Shown: positions 24,523-34,396 of the stretch, piece after piece
How the letters are laid out: each line of letters starts with the position of its first letter
Position numbering within the stretch: the stretch's first letter is position 1
Assembly: GCF_900172275.1 (NCBI RefSeq)
Contig: NZ_FWFT01000002.1
Location: forward strand, 434,001-498,000
Origin: Pseudooctadecabacter jejudonensis
Lineage (GTDB): Bacteria; Pseudomonadota; Alphaproteobacteria; Rhodobacterales; Rhodobacteraceae
DNA length: 64,000 nt
Direction: 5' to 3'
Program-made: the position numbers and the translations under genes
Notes under the pieces: model-generated
What the model was told of the DNA's origin: nothing
Database searches by the model: none
The model's input: the letters and a program-made list of their open reading frames with translations, nothing else

Positions 24523-25968
24523 CTAAATCTCCATCAAGCGTTGCATCAGTGAATTGACAGTCTGGATGACTCGCGCATTAGCTGCATAGGCTTGTTCAAT
24601 TCGGAGCAACATTTGCATTTCATAATCCGTATCAACCCCATCGGCTGCTTCTGCTTCTTTCAAACTGGACCAGCGTGCGGTTTGAAAGCCAAGCTCAGCT
24701 TCAAAGGTGAGGCGTTGGGAACCCAATCCAGCTTCAAACTCACCTGCTCTTTCGGCCGCCCCACGCGTCACTGGATCAAGGGTGCTTGCGCGAGGATCTG
24801 AGAGAGCATCAGACATTGCTCGAAGAAGGGTGCTATTGCCAGCCGGCCCAGGCGCGGTGGCGTTGACGCCGTCTCGAAGGTTCGTCACCGCGCCCCCGCG
24901 ATTTGGGTCAACCGCAATGTTTAAGGAAATGCGTCCCGCCAGACCTGTTGTGTTCGCCGGCAAAAAGGCTGCGCCACGATCTGTCAAAACGCCCGCACCG
25001 CCAGGTGCAATTGTTCCATCAAGCCCGTTGTCTTGAAAACGTGAGATGAGGTCAGCTGCCAGATCATCCAACCCGGCCTGAGCAGAGACAAGTACATCAT
25101 CTCGCGCCGCGAAGCTTGCGCCCAAAGAGCCGCCAGCCATTCGACCGATGCCGTCCGGTTCGAGTGCCGAACCATCCAAAGTCAGTCCCGATAGACCACC
25201 ACTGGCGAGTGTCATGTCGGGCGTTATGACGACATTCTCAACAAAACCGAAGGATTTGGCCCGACCGTCAATTAACATCTGGCCTTCCGGCGTCATCAGA
25301 GCGACACGTCCGTTTTCACGTTGCAATTCCCGAACTGGGACGATTTCAGAGATCGTATCGATCACGTTTTGACGCGCGTCCAATAGCGGGGAGGGATCAC
25401 CGCCCGTATTGATTGAGTAACTGATATCACCGTTTAGCTGTTCCAATTGCTCCAATGACGCATTCAAGGTTTCAACCTGAGACGCGATTGATGCATCGGC
25501 CCGTTCCCGCTCTCTTTGGATGTTTCCTGATGCTGTATTCAGACCATCTGTCAATTCAGACAGACGGTTCGCAAGGGCCGTCAAACGAACCTCGGACGAA
25601 GAATCGGAAGCCGCATCGACCAATGCGGCTTCGACAGACGTAATGCGGGACGAAATCGATCCCTCAACCCCGACCTGACCAACAATGTCTTGTAACGACG
25701 AGAGGGTTGAAACAAGCGTCGAGCTGGCCGCTAGATCTGCATCAGCCAACCTGCGATCGGCGATTATTCCCCGATCCACGTGCCGGGTGATGCCCCCGAT
25801 TTCAACGCCGGCCCCGCGACCGCCAACAACAGCAGACGTGAGATCGACAGATCGCCGCCCGTACCCGTCTGTCAAAGCGTTGGCGACGTTTGACGAGACG
25901 ACTTCTGCCATACGAGCCGATGCGGTCAAACCCGACAAGGCATTGGAGAGGGAATGTGTGATACTCAT
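24523..25968 (-). CDS. flgK: Hook-filament junction protein FlgK
   Basis: A 481-residue FlgK. The N-terminal SNVANALTDGYGRRSVDL (residues about 25-45) and the middle GDISYSINTGGDPSPLLDARQNVIDTISEIVP block match the family, and the C terminus ends with INSLMQRLMEI-like heptads. It forms the first ring on the hook tip. It is second in the flgEKLI operon, 15 bases after flgE. Confidence 0.95.
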   Translation of the reverse strand: MSITHSLSNALSGLTASARMAEVVSSNVANALTDGYGRRSVDLTSAVVGGRGAGVEIGGITRHVDRGIIADRRLADADLAASSTLVSTLSSLQDIVGQVGVEGSISSRITSVEAALVDAASDSSSEVRLTALANRLSELTDGLNTASGNIQRERERADASIASQVETLNASLEQLEQLNGDISYSINTGGDPSPLLDARQNVIDTISEIVPVRELQRENGRVALMTPEGQMLIDGRAKSFGFVENVVITPDMTLASGGLSGLTLDGSALEPDGIGRMAGGSLGASFAARDDVLVSAQAGLDDLAADLISRFQDNGLDGTIAPGGAGVLTDRGAAFLPANTTGLAGRISLNIAVDPNRGGAVTNLRDGVNATAPGPAGNSTLLRAMSDALSDPRASTLDPVTRGAAERAGEFEAGLGSQRLTFEAELGFQTARWSSLKEAEAADGVDTDYEMQMLLRIEQAYAANARVIQTVNSLMQRLMEI

Positions 25969-25983
25969 CTGCGGTGACCTTCG

Positions 25984-27297
25984 TTAACGTTTAATATTGG
26001 TGGTTTCCTGCAGCATCTCATCCACTGTCTGAATGACCTTGGCGTTGGACGAATACGCACGCTGTGTCTGGATCAGTTGGGTCAATTCGCCTGCGACGTC
26101 GGTGGCGGATTCCTCTCGGGCGAAGCTGACAATATCACCCGTCGGACCAGACCCGGCGTCCCAAAGGTAAAAATCGCCACTATCTGCAGTCACTGTGTAA
26201 GTTTGCCGATCACCAGTCTCCAAACCATTGATGTTTTGGACGTTCACCAACGGCACCTGATAGATGGTCCGCGAAAGACCGGTATCAAAGAAAGCGTGCA
26301 CATACCCATTTGCATCGACTTCAATCGACGTCATGTTGCCTACGGCAGAACCGTCTTTGTTGATTGCCACGGGGGCAAACGAATCCGACAACTGGGTCAG
26401 ACCGCCTGGCTCGCCGATCTGCCCAATTTCAATAGCAATATCGCCACTTCCAACAGTCACCCCGATGGTGCCTTCGGCCGGGTCATATGGTGCGCCCGTC
26501 GTATCCGTGACGTTGAGCAAACGCCCACCCAGACCGGGCGAATCGTCAAACTCCAACGTGTATTCACCAACCACGCCACCGCCTGATGCGCTGTCTTCAA
26601 TCAACATCGTCCAAGTGTGGGTGGAGGCCGTAGCGGGTGGCGTTGGGACGGTGGGGGAGAAGCTGATCGACAGATCTTCTGACGTCCCCAGATTATCAAA
26701 ATATTCAACAGACAAAACTTCCGGATCGCCGTTTGACCCAACAGCCGTTGCGGTCGCGGGCAGATTCACGGCCAATTCAATGCGTGTCGTCGGATCAGCA
26801 ATAAACTGATTGGCATTCACCTGAATGGGTTCAAGACCCCCGATGCTTTCGCGTGGAAATGCAGGAATGCTGCCATCTGAATTTGCGGGCCAACCCAACA
26901 GCGCAAGGCCACTTTCAGTTGTCAGAAACCCATCCGCATCCGTTCTGAACGACCCTGTGGTGGTCATTTGGAATGGGAAATCCGTTCCATTGCCGATGTT
27001 CACGGCAGATGTCTGGGTCACCGGCAACATGCCCTGCCCTCGAACAGCCAAATCAGTGGGGTTGGATGTGGACACCAAGGGACCGCGTTCATCAATCAAA
27101 CGGCTGGACGTGGCGCGCACGCCCCCGGCCACATACCGGCCCTGTCCACTGTCGATCACCATCGAATGAAAATCGGTGACGGCGCGTTTATATCCATATG
27201 TCGCCGAGTTGGCGATGTTGTCAGAGATCGTGGCGAGGCGGCTTGCATTGGATGCAAGACCGGCAACGCTGGCATTCAAGGAGGAAGAAATCGTCAT
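25984..27297 (-). CDS. flgE: Flagellar hook protein FlgE
   Basis: A 437-residue hook subunit. The N-terminal SDNIANSATYGYKRAVTDFHSM (residues about 24-45) and the C-terminal LTQLIQTQRAYSSNAKVIQTVDEMLQETTNIKR are FlgE hallmarks, with Gly/Thr-rich D1/D2 domains between. ATG at 27297 is chosen over an in-frame GTG at 27318 because the protein then begins MTISSSLNAS, the usual FlgE start. It opens the leftward flgEKLI operon. The CtrA-like site at 27358-27373 lies about 60 bases upstream. Confidence 0.95.
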   Translation of the reverse strand: MTISSSLNASVAGLASNASRLATISDNIANSATYGYKRAVTDFHSMVIDSGQGRYVAGGVRATSSRLIDERGPLVSTSNPTDLAVRGQGMLPVTQTSAVNIGNGTDFPFQMTTTGSFRTDADGFLTTESGLALLGWPANSDGSIPAFPRESIGGLEPIQVNANQFIADPTTRIELAVNLPATATAVGSNGDPEVLSVEYFDNLGTSEDLSISFSPTVPTPPATASTHTWTMLIEDSASGGGVVGEYTLEFDDSPGLGGRLLNVTDTTGAPYDPAEGTIGVTVGSGDIAIEIGQIGEPGGLTQLSDSFAPVAINKDGSAVGNMTSIEVDANGYVHAFFDTGLSRTIYQVPLVNVQNINGLETGDRQTYTVTADSGDFYLWDAGSGPTGDIVSFAREESATDVAGELTQLIQTQRAYSSNAKVIQTVDEMLQETTNIKR

Positions 27298-27357
27298 AGG
27301 GCTTGGCCTTTCTGTCACAAGGAACGACGGTCGTTGCCCTTGCCTAATGCTGAAGCC

Positions 27358-27373
27358 CTTAATGGCGCCCTAA
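27358..27373 (-). promoter_or_regulatory. Near-consensus CtrA box upstream of flgE
   Basis: Read leftward, TTAG (27370-27373), seven bases, then TTAAG (27358-27362): one mismatch in each half from TTAA-N7-TTAAC. It lies in the 91-base gap between motB and flgE, in the right orientation for the flgEKLI operon. Confidence 0.45.
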
Positions 27374-27388
27374 TAGCTAAAATAATTT

Positions 27389-28216
27389 TTAGTTTTCGAC
27401 CGCCTCGGTTTTCAGCAACGTGATTTCGATGCGATCGTTGCGCACGGACAAGGCATCGGCATGGGCCAGATCACGGTCGCCGTGCCCGGTCAGGCGGGCC
27501 AGACGGTCGGGGTTCAACCCATTTGTGGTCAGAAGGTCACGCACAGCAACCGAACGCCCAGTTGAGATGTCCCAAACAGGATAATTGGCAAAGACAATCG
27601 GTGCTGATCTTGTATGCCCTTCAATTGCCACGGGGTTTGTCACAAGGGCAAAAACCCGCGCAAAAACCTCCGACAACTCGATTAGCATGGGGGCAGGCGC
27701 GGTGCCGTTGTTCAGGAACAAGGGCGCACCTTCGCGGGCAAAAACCTCAATCACCAAGCCTTCATCCGTCAGCCGTGTGATCACATGACGCAAGGCTTCT
27801 TGTTGGATCAGGCTTTCACCGCCAATCCCCAGAAGCTGCGCCTCGACCTCTTCCAAAAGGGCCACCTCGGCCGCTTCGCGCAGGGCCGCGGTCGGGTCCC
27901 CTTCGAATGGCGTGCCCCCGTTCAACCCAGTGCCCTCTTGGACCTGGCTGTCGTCTTCCATGGTGTTGGTGCCACCGAACAGGCCATCCCCGCCACCCGA
28001 AATGCGGTTCACAGAAATCGTGGGGGAGAAGTAGTCCGCCAAACCCTTGCGTTGCTGTTCGGTCGTCGCATTCAACAGCCACATCAACAAAAAGAAGGCC
28101 ATCATTGCCGTCACGAAGTCTGCATAGGCCACCTTCCATGCGCCGCCATGATGGCCCCCGCCTACAACCTTTTTCTTACGTTTGATAATGATCGGCGCAT
28201 TTGATCGGTCGGCCAT
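27389..28216 (-). CDS. motB: Flagellar stator protein MotB
   Basis: A 275-residue MotB: a basic N-terminal tail, one transmembrane helix (residues about 30-50) carrying the proton-binding Asp33 in YADFVTAMMAFFLLMWLL, a plug/linker region, and an OmpA-like peptidoglycan-binding domain (about 140-275, with AIEGHTRSAPIVF and LTTNGLNPDRLARLTGHGDRD). GAAGGGG precedes the ATG. It is separated from motA by more than 9 kb. Confidence 0.96.
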   Translation of the reverse strand: MADRSNAPIIIKRKKKVVGGGHHGGAWKVAYADFVTAMMAFFLLMWLLNATTEQQRKGLADYFSPTISVNRISGGGDGLFGGTNTMEDDSQVQEGTGLNGGTPFEGDPTAALREAAEVALLEEVEAQLLGIGGESLIQQEALRHVITRLTDEGLVIEVFAREGAPLFLNNGTAPAPMLIELSEVFARVFALVTNPVAIEGHTRSAPIVFANYPVWDISTGRSVAVRDLLTTNGLNPDRLARLTGHGDRDLAHADALSVRNDRIEITLLKTEAVEN

Positions 28217-28294
28217 GGTCCACCCCTTCGGTTCTCGTCAGGGTGGTCAGATAGTCGGCTGAGTGCGCTGGCCTGTGATCGAAATGTGGTCAGC

Positions 28295-29056
28295 TTAGGG
28301 CGAACGCTTAAAATACATCTCATCTGGGCCGCAGAATTCGATCAGATCATACCCATTGTCATCCATGATCTTCTTGATCTCCGGCGTGCCAGTGTTGTTC
28401 TCAATCGCCCAGATCGCAATGTCATGATCGGCAAAGGGGAAGGTCTTCAGGCACGCCAACTCCCCCCCTTCGATATCAAGAGACAGAAAATCAGGGTTCA
28501 CAATCCCAGCCTCATGCAAGATCCCGGACAAGGTTTTTGTCTGCACCTTGTGCGTCGTTTCCTTATGACGTTTGTCTTTGCGCACAGTCGTCAGCAGGTT
28601 TTTGTCATAGGTGGCGGCCAGACCTGACATCTGGGTATAGCCTTCTGTGATCTCGATAAAATCGGCCTCCCCTTCTTCGGCTGCGACGGCGACACCAAGG
28701 CTTGGCGCGCGGCGCATGACATCGGCTTTGGCCCGTTGGGACGGCACAGGTTCCACCAATGCGCCGGTCCATCCACGGTGGGTTTCCAGAAAAAACGTGT
28801 TGGAGCCCGTCACACCATCATAGGCGCCGACATCCACGAACGTGCCCTCGCGCTTGCCCTTCATGACACGGTCCACGACAAAATCCTGTCCGGCCTGTGA
28901 TGTATAGGCATAGCCTGGCGCCAACATGGACCGCACCTCATGCATACGGCGCACAAGAGGCCCCCGCTTGCGCGATGTTTCTTTTTCCAGCTTGCCGCCC
29001 AGACGACGCGCCTCGGCCTGCAGGATCTTGCGGGCTTCTTTCAGTGAATCTTTCAT
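28295..29056 (-). CDS. FkbM family methyltransferase
   Basis: A 253-residue protein with a basic helical N terminus followed by a SAM-binding fold. FVDVGAYDGVTG at residues 73-84 is motif I. The C-terminal NPDFLSLDIEGGELACLKTFPF is the hallmark of FkbM-type methyltransferases, which O-methylate sugars and other small groups. It overlaps the upstream DUF6165 gene by 4 bases. Together with the glycosyltransferase upstream, a glycan-modifying role is likely. Confidence 0.82.
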   Translation of the reverse strand: MKDSLKEARKILQAEARRLGGKLEKETSRKRGPLVRRMHEVRSMLAPGYAYTSQAGQDFVVDRVMKGKREGTFVDVGAYDGVTGSNTFFLETHRGWTGALVEPVPSQRAKADVMRRAPSLGVAVAAEEGEADFIEITEGYTQMSGLAATYDKNLLTTVRKDKRHKETTHKVQTKTLSGILHEAGIVNPDFLSLDIEGGELACLKTFPFADHDIAIWAIENNTGTPEIKKIMDDNGYDLIEFCGPDEMYFKRSP

Positions 29057-29457
29057 GTTTCTATCCCATGGTCGCTGTAGGATTTTTCCTCAATCAGGGC
29101 GGAGCCCAACAGCAGGTTGATGTTCTTTTTCACCTCGGCCCGTTTGTCGTTGGTGACATAGACAGCCCGAGCGAGCCTTACGAAAGTCTGTCCGAAATCC
29201 TGGGCCTTCTCGCACTCCCGAATGTCATCTTCAATCACCCAAAGATCAGCGTTGATCCGGTACAGCTCATCCCAAAGCGCCTGCAGCTGCGGTGTATCGG
29301 GAATATGTTGGCGGGCGGTGTCCATCAGGGCCGCTTTCTCAACGCGCACGTTGGCCACCTTGTCTGCATCCGCGATCCGCTCTTCTTTCAGACGCAGGAT
29401 CGTCAGCTTATCGATCAACTCTCCCGGCGAGGTCGGGACAAGGATATGGTCAGTCAT
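29053..29457 (-). CDS. DUF6165 family protein
   Basis: A 134-residue soluble protein. The N-terminal ILVPTSPGELIDKLTILRLKEERI is the conserved feature of DUF6165; the rest is helical (ALWDELYRINADLWVIEDDIRECEK). ATG at 29457 is chosen because an upstream extension of the frame is Cys/Arg/His-rich and overlaps the previous gene. It overlaps the glycosyltransferase gene upstream by 8 bases and the methyltransferase gene downstream by 4, so the three are tightly coupled. Function unknown. Confidence 0.75.
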   Translation of the reverse strand: MTDHILVPTSPGELIDKLTILRLKEERIADADKVANVRVEKAALMDTARQHIPDTPQLQALWDELYRINADLWVIEDDIRECEKAQDFGQTFVRLARAVYVTNDKRAEVKKNINLLLGSALIEEKSYSDHGIET

Positions 29458-30820
29458 GCTGTGAAACCTTTTCGGACAAAGCGGCGGTTGCGGCGGCGAA
29501 TGCGGACGACCAGTCTTGTGGCCGGTCCTGACGAAACAGCCGCATCGATGGGTACCACGGTGTCGTCTCACCGGCATGTCGATACACCCAAAACGCGTCC
29601 CAATGCAGCATGACCCAGGTGGGCACGCCCAGCGATCCCGCAATATGGGCGGTGGCCGTGTCCGACGTGATGATCAGATCCATCTCGCGCATGGTTGCGG
29701 CGCAATCGGCAAAATCACGGTCTGTGCTGGCGGTGTCGATGATCAACGCTGCACTGCCGTCTTCCTGATACGCCTCAAGAAACGGGCCCTTATAGAGCGA
29801 AAACAGCTGCACGTTGGGCAGCAGGCCCAAGGGCAGAAATTCACGGTGGGTGAAGGACCGGAAGGTATTGCCCTTATAGGTCGCGGACCCTGACCACACG
29901 ACGCCGACCTTGAACATGTCCTGATGTTGCGCGGTCAGCACCCGCGCCCGATCCGCGGAATCGGCAGGGATGTTCAGAACCGTCGGCGCAGGCACCTGCC
30001 CAGCCTCATCCGGGCCGAACACCAACTTGGGCAGATCCATCAGGCTGACCCACATATCAATCGGGTCCGACGGTTTGGCCGCTGTGCCGATCCATTCAAC
30101 CCCTTGGATGCCGTCCAGCAACCGCAACAACGGTTTCTTCGCCACCATCCTGATCCGCGCGCCTTTCGCGGCGATCAGCGGAATAAACCGCGACATCAGA
30201 ACCATATCCCCGAACCCCTGTTCGGGCAGGATCAAGAGCGTCTTGCCCTTGACCGATTGCCCCTCCGTCCACTTCGGGACAGGCACCTCAGGCGGGCGCA
30301 GTTCATCGCTGTTCCACCGCGCATCATAGGCGCGAAAGGCGGCACCATAGTGCCCCGCACCCAACTGGGCGAAGGCCAGCTGCAACTGAATCTCCGTCTC
30401 ATCGGGAAACTGATCCACCTTGGGTGTCAGATACGAAATCGCATCCTCATACCGGCCCATCCCGCGATAACAGCGCCCGATCATGGCGTGATGCATCAGA
30501 TGGGACGGGTCTTTGTCCAACGACCGAAGGCGCAATTCGATAGACTGTTGATACTCCCCCAAATCCGACAGGATGTTGGAATAATTGTTCAAAACACCGG
30601 TGTCATTGGGTGCCAACGCAAAGGCGCGCGACTGCGCGATGCGGGCCATCTCATGCTGGCCAGATTTACGATACAACGCCCCCAAATTGGTCCAGATGCC
30701 CGCGTCATTTGGATAACGCGCCAAAAACCGTGTGTATCCCTCAAGTGCAACCCGTGTCTGACCCGCCTGATGCGCGTTCACCGATTGCGCGCGGAGTGAG
30801 GCGCGTTGGTCCTTTGGCAT
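29450..30820 (-). CDS. TPR-containing glycosyltransferase-like protein
   Basis: A 456-residue protein. The first half (residues about 15-165) carries TPR units such as DAGIWTNLGALYRKSGQHEMA and MGRYEDAISYLTP. The second half resembles GT-B glycosyltransferases of the heptosyltransferase type: LLILPEQGFGDMVLMSRFIPLIAAKGARI (residues about 210-240) and ITSDTATAHIAGSLGVPTWVML near residue 400. TPR-GT fusions often modify protein or surface glycans. It is second in a four-gene block next to motB. Confidence 0.8.
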   Translation of the reverse strand: MPKDQRASLRAQSVNAHQAGQTRVALEGYTRFLARYPNDAGIWTNLGALYRKSGQHEMARIAQSRAFALAPNDTGVLNNYSNILSDLGEYQQSIELRLRSLDKDPSHLMHHAMIGRCYRGMGRYEDAISYLTPKVDQFPDETEIQLQLAFAQLGAGHYGAAFRAYDARWNSDELRPPEVPVPKWTEGQSVKGKTLLILPEQGFGDMVLMSRFIPLIAAKGARIRMVAKKPLLRLLDGIQGVEWIGTAAKPSDPIDMWVSLMDLPKLVFGPDEAGQVPAPTVLNIPADSADRARVLTAQHQDMFKVGVVWSGSATYKGNTFRSFTHREFLPLGLLPNVQLFSLYKGPFLEAYQEDGSAALIIDTASTDRDFADCAATMREMDLIITSDTATAHIAGSLGVPTWVMLHWDAFWVYRHAGETTPWYPSMRLFRQDRPQDWSSAFAAATAALSEKVSQHD

Positions 30821-30823
30821 CCC

Positions 30824-31612
30824 CTAGCCCTTGGACCGGTTTCGCGCCACCGGCTTCAGCAAGGTGGCAGGGCGACGTTCTTCAGCCGCCTCAAACAAGG
30901 AAAACGTCTGGTTTACGTAATTCACGGCACCTGAAATCATCTCCATGTAATCGGTCAGCTCAGGTGTCACCTCAGCCTCGGTGACGACAACGGGCCGATC
31001 CGGCGAAGACGTCTCAAAGCTCGCGTAGAACAGCGGCTCCCCCCGTTTAATCTTGATCGGCTTGTCCGGCTCATGCCACTCAAACGCCCACATCAGCGGA
31101 CGTGGCCAGACGTTGATCGGGAACCGTCCGCCAAACAACGTCCCGGGCAGCTGTTCTTTGCGGTAATGCATGAACGGGCTCAGCTGGGTCATGTAGACCG
31201 GCTCATCCGAAATAAACACATAAGGCAACGACAACTGGATCGTCGGCACGCCCTTGGTGCGCCATTCGACCTCATTCGTCAGATGCAGCTTATCACCCAA
31301 CTTGCTGGCACGGATCGACGATTGCGTCCCCGCCAGATTGCGCAGCACCCCTTTTCCATCCTTGTCACGGGCGAACCCGATATGGATGTCGAACGGGCAC
31401 TTCACCATGAAATACCGGCTCTCCATGTTGATAACGGCAGGACAGCGCGACGCGGATTTCGCATGCTCGCGGTTTATCTCAACCGACCTGACACGTTCCG
31501 GCGCGTCATAAATCACGCTGGCCTTCTTTTCGTTAAGGAACCAACCCACCTGAACAGGCCCGCGCCCTTCGGGTGTCTCTGTGGTGTTTTCAAACGTCAC
31601 TGACAGGCGCAT
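30824..31612 (-). CDS. Uncharacterised protein heading the glycan block (possibly DUF6065)
   Basis: A 262-residue soluble protein with no signal peptide or membrane helix. Visible segments are SRYFMVKCPFDIHIGFARD and IQLSLPYVFISDEPVYMTQLSPFMHYRKE, and a conserved-looking FGGRFPINVWPRPLMWAFEW. The pattern recalls DUF6065, but this is from memory and uncertain. It is the first gene of the leftward block with the glycosyltransferase, separated by 3 bases. The 232-base gap upstream (31613-31844) should hold the promoter of this block and of the divergent flavoprotein gene; no clear motif was found. Confidence 0.7.
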   Translation of the reverse strand: MRLSVTFENTTETPEGRGPVQVGWFLNEKKASVIYDAPERVRSVEINREHAKSASRCPAVINMESRYFMVKCPFDIHIGFARDKDGKGVLRNLAGTQSSIRASKLGDKLHLTNEVEWRTKGVPTIQLSLPYVFISDEPVYMTQLSPFMHYRKEQLPGTLFGGRFPINVWPRPLMWAFEWHEPDKPIKIKRGEPLFYASFETSSPDRPVVVTEAEVTPELTDYMEMISGAVNYVNQTFSLFEAAEERRPATLLKPVARNRSKG

Positions 31613-31844
31613 TTGCGCTCTCCACTCTTACTGCTCTTTTTTGACAGGATAGAATCCCATTGGACGGCACAAGTCAAAACACCCAGGCTGAATAACCTGT
31701 CGCAGTGACATCAAAACAGCGCCCGTGGGGCAAAACCATGTCATGATCGATCACCTGTTTTCGACAAAGGATGTCGCAAAAGTTGCTAGACAGGCGATGC
31801 CCCCGCTGGTCTCGTGAGGGCCAAACTCAGCGGAAGGTTCAGCC

Positions 31845-34241
31845 ATGAAAGACCAATATCGTGTCGTCGTGATCGGGGGCGGCGTCGTCGGCGCATCGGT
31901 TTTGTATCATTTGGCGAAATTCGGATGGACCGATGTCGCCCTTGTGGAACGCAACGTGCTGACCGCGGGGTCATCCTGGCACGCAGCCGGTGGCATCCAT
32001 GCCCTTAATGCAGACCCGAACATGGCCGCATTGCAAGCCTACACCATCGATCTTCTGTCCGAGGTTGAGGCGGAATCCGGCATCGACATCGGCCTGCACA
32101 TGACAGGCGGCATCACCGTGGCCTGTGATCCGAACCGGTGGGAATGGCTGCAAGGCGCGCACCGTACGTTCCAGACCATCGGCATCGACGATTGCCACCT
32201 GATGACCCCGGATGAGATCAAGGAAAAATGCCCGATCATGGACACCAAGGGCGTGATCGGCGGCCTTTGGGCGGACCGAGAGGGTTACGTGGACACCACC
32301 GGCACCGTCCACGCCTACGCCCGCGCGGCCAAGAAACGCGGCGCGGACATCATCGAGCACAACAAGGTCGAAGAACTGCATTGGAAGGGCGACCATTGGC
32401 AGGTCGTCACCGAGAAGGGCACGATCAAGGCCGAACACGTCGTCAATGCCGGTGGCCTATGGGCCAAGCAATGTGGCCGCATGGTGGGCCTCGATTTGCC
32501 TGTCTCCCCCCTGTCGCATCATTACTTTCTGACCGAGACGATCCCCGCCCTTGAACAGATCGATTTTGAGGTTCCGATGACGGTCGACCTCGAAGGGTTC
32601 ACCTACATGCGGCAGGACAAGAAAGGCATCCTCGTCGGTATTTACGAGTTAAACCATCAGCACTGGATGATGGACGGCGCCCCGTGGAACTACGGGATCG
32701 AACTTCTGCAAGAAGACACCGACCGCATCGAAAACGAACTGATGATGGCGTTTGATCGCTATCCTGCCCTGAATGACGTCGGCATCAGCGATTGGGTCAA
32801 CGGCGCCTTCACCTTCTCCCCCGATGGGAACCCGCTGGTTGGACCGGTCGAAAGCGTGCCGAATTACTGGCTGGCGTGCGGCGTCATGGCGGGGTTCCTG
32901 CAGGGCGGCGGCGTGGGCAAAACGCTTGCGGAATGGATGATCCATGGCGATACAGAGACGGATGCCTGGTCCATGGACATCGCCCGCTATGGCCCGCATC
33001 AATCCAACCGCGAATATATCAAACAAACCACCGGCCAATTCTATTCCCGCCGGTTCGTGATGACCTACCCCAACGAACAACTGCCTGCGGGTCGGCCCCT
33101 GCGCATGGCCCCCGCCCATGACGCCATGACAGAGGCTGGCGCACGCTGGGGCTGTTCTTGGGGCCTCGAAACCCCGCTGTATTTCGCGCCCAAGGACTTC
33201 GTCGAAACACCGTCCCTCAACCGCTCGGACGCGGCCCCGTTCGTGGAGGCAGAATGCAAGGCGGTGCGTGAGGCCGCTGGCCTGCTGGACATCACAGGTT
33301 TCAGCCGGTTCGAAGTCTACGGTCCAGGCGCCGAGGCATGGCTCGATAAGATCTTTGCGACCAAACTGCCCAAAGCAGGCCGATCCCGTTTGGCCGTGAT
33401 GCTGTCCCCCGAAGGTAAACTCAAAGGCGATCTGACGCTCTTTAATTGGGGCGATGGAACGTGGTGGATCATGGGGTCCTACTACCTGCGGCAATGGCAC
33501 AAACGCTGGTTTGCGGACCACGAAGGCCCAAACATGATCCTGCGCGATATATCGGATGATGTTTGCGGGTTCTCCGTCGCCGGGCCCAACGCCAAGGCCA
33601 TCCTGCAGGCCATCCAGCCTGACCTGACCCTGCCCTTCATGGGCTGCGGCACGTTTGACCTTGGCCTTTTGCGGTGCAAGGTCGGGCGGCTGTCCGTGAC
33701 CGGTGAACACGGCTACGAAATCCACTGCCGTGCCAACGAACACATCGCCCTGCGGCGCATGCTGCTTGAGGCGGGCGCGGACCACGGCCTGAAAGAGGTC
33801 GGCTTCAACGCGCTGCTGTCCCTACGGATTGAGAAATCCTACGGCATTTGGTCTGCAGAATTCACCCAAGACCGTACCGCCGCGATGACGGGCATGGATC
33901 GTTGGGTCGACTGGCAAAAGCCAGACTTCATCGGGCGCGACGCCGCCATGAAGGACCGCGATGCAGGGCCGTCGCAGGTGCTTGTCACGCTAGGCCTCGA
34001 AAGCCCCGATGCCGATTGCGCAGGGTATGAACCTGTTTGGTCGGAAGGGGAGCGTATCGGCTTCACCACGTCGGGCGCCTATGGCTATACCGTCGGCCAA
34101 TCCATCGCGATGGCGATGGTCGATCCGAAATATGCCGAACCCGGCACGGACCTCACCGTGCACGTGGTCGGCAAAGAACGCCAAGCCAAAGTTCTCGCGC
34201 CGTCCCCCTACGACCCAGACGGGGCGGCCATGCGCGGCTAA
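31845..34241 (+). CDS. Dimethylglycine/sarcosine dehydrogenase-like flavoprotein with GcvT domain
   Basis: A 798-residue two-domain enzyme. The N-terminal FAD domain has [10 protein letters not shown] (residues 9-18) and SSWHAAGG (43-50) with His46, the position of covalent flavin attachment in the dimethylglycine dehydrogenase family. The C-terminal half (about 430-790) is a GcvT-like tetrahydrofolate-binding domain ([25 protein letters not shown]). Such enzymes oxidatively demethylate N-methylated glycines and pass the one-carbon unit to folate. The exact substrate cannot be read. It precedes msrB and msrA but is separated by 155 bases. Confidence 0.85.
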   Translation: MKDQYRVVVIGGGVVGASVLYHLAKFGWTDVALVERNVLTAGSSWHAAGGIHALNADPNMAALQAYTIDLLSEVEAESGIDIGLHMTGGITVACDPNRWEWLQGAHRTFQTIGIDDCHLMTPDEIKEKCPIMDTKGVIGGLWADREGYVDTTGTVHAYARAAKKRGADIIEHNKVEELHWKGDHWQVVTEKGTIKAEHVVNAGGLWAKQCGRMVGLDLPVSPLSHHYFLTETIPALEQIDFEVPMTVDLEGFTYMRQDKKGILVGIYELNHQHWMMDGAPWNYGIELLQEDTDRIENELMMAFDRYPALNDVGISDWVNGAFTFSPDGNPLVGPVESVPNYWLACGVMAGFLQGGGVGKTLAEWMIHGDTETDAWSMDIARYGPHQSNREYIKQTTGQFYSRRFVMTYPNEQLPAGRPLRMAPAHDAMTEAGARWGCSWGLETPLYFAPKDFVETPSLNRSDAAPFVEAECKAVREAAGLLDITGFSRFEVYGPGAEAWLDKIFATKLPKAGRSRLAVMLSPEGKLKGDLTLFNWGDGTWWIMGSYYLRQWHKRWFADHEGPNMILRDISDDVCGFSVAGPNAKAILQAIQPDLTLPFMGCGTFDLGLLRCKVGRLSVTGEHGYEIHCRANEHIALRRMLLEAGADHGLKEVGFNALLSLRIEKSYGIWSAEFTQDRTAAMTGMDRWVDWQKPDFIGRDAAMKDRDAGPSQVLVTLGLESPDADCAGYEPVWSEGERIGFTTSGAYGYTVGQSIAMAMVDPKYAEPGTDLTVHVVGKERQAKVLAPSPYDPDGAAMRG

Positions 34242-34248
34242 ACACGAC

Positions 34249-34284
34249 GCCGGATCGCCTGAACGACGGTCCGGCCCTTCGTTT
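34249..34284 (+). terminator. Possible terminator after the flavoprotein gene
   Basis: GCCGGA (34249-34254) pairs with TCCGGC (34270-34275) around a 15-base loop, followed by a T-rich stretch GTTTTCT. It is a weak intrinsic terminator candidate, 8 bases after the stop. Confidence 0.35.
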
Positions 34285-34396
34285 TCTCGGTGTCGATTGG
34301 GCCGTTGGTTCTCGCCTCGGTGAAGCCATTGTAACGAAACTGGAAATCGGAAACCGACGCCCCATATTCAGGCATGAACAGCCAAAGGGGATCACC

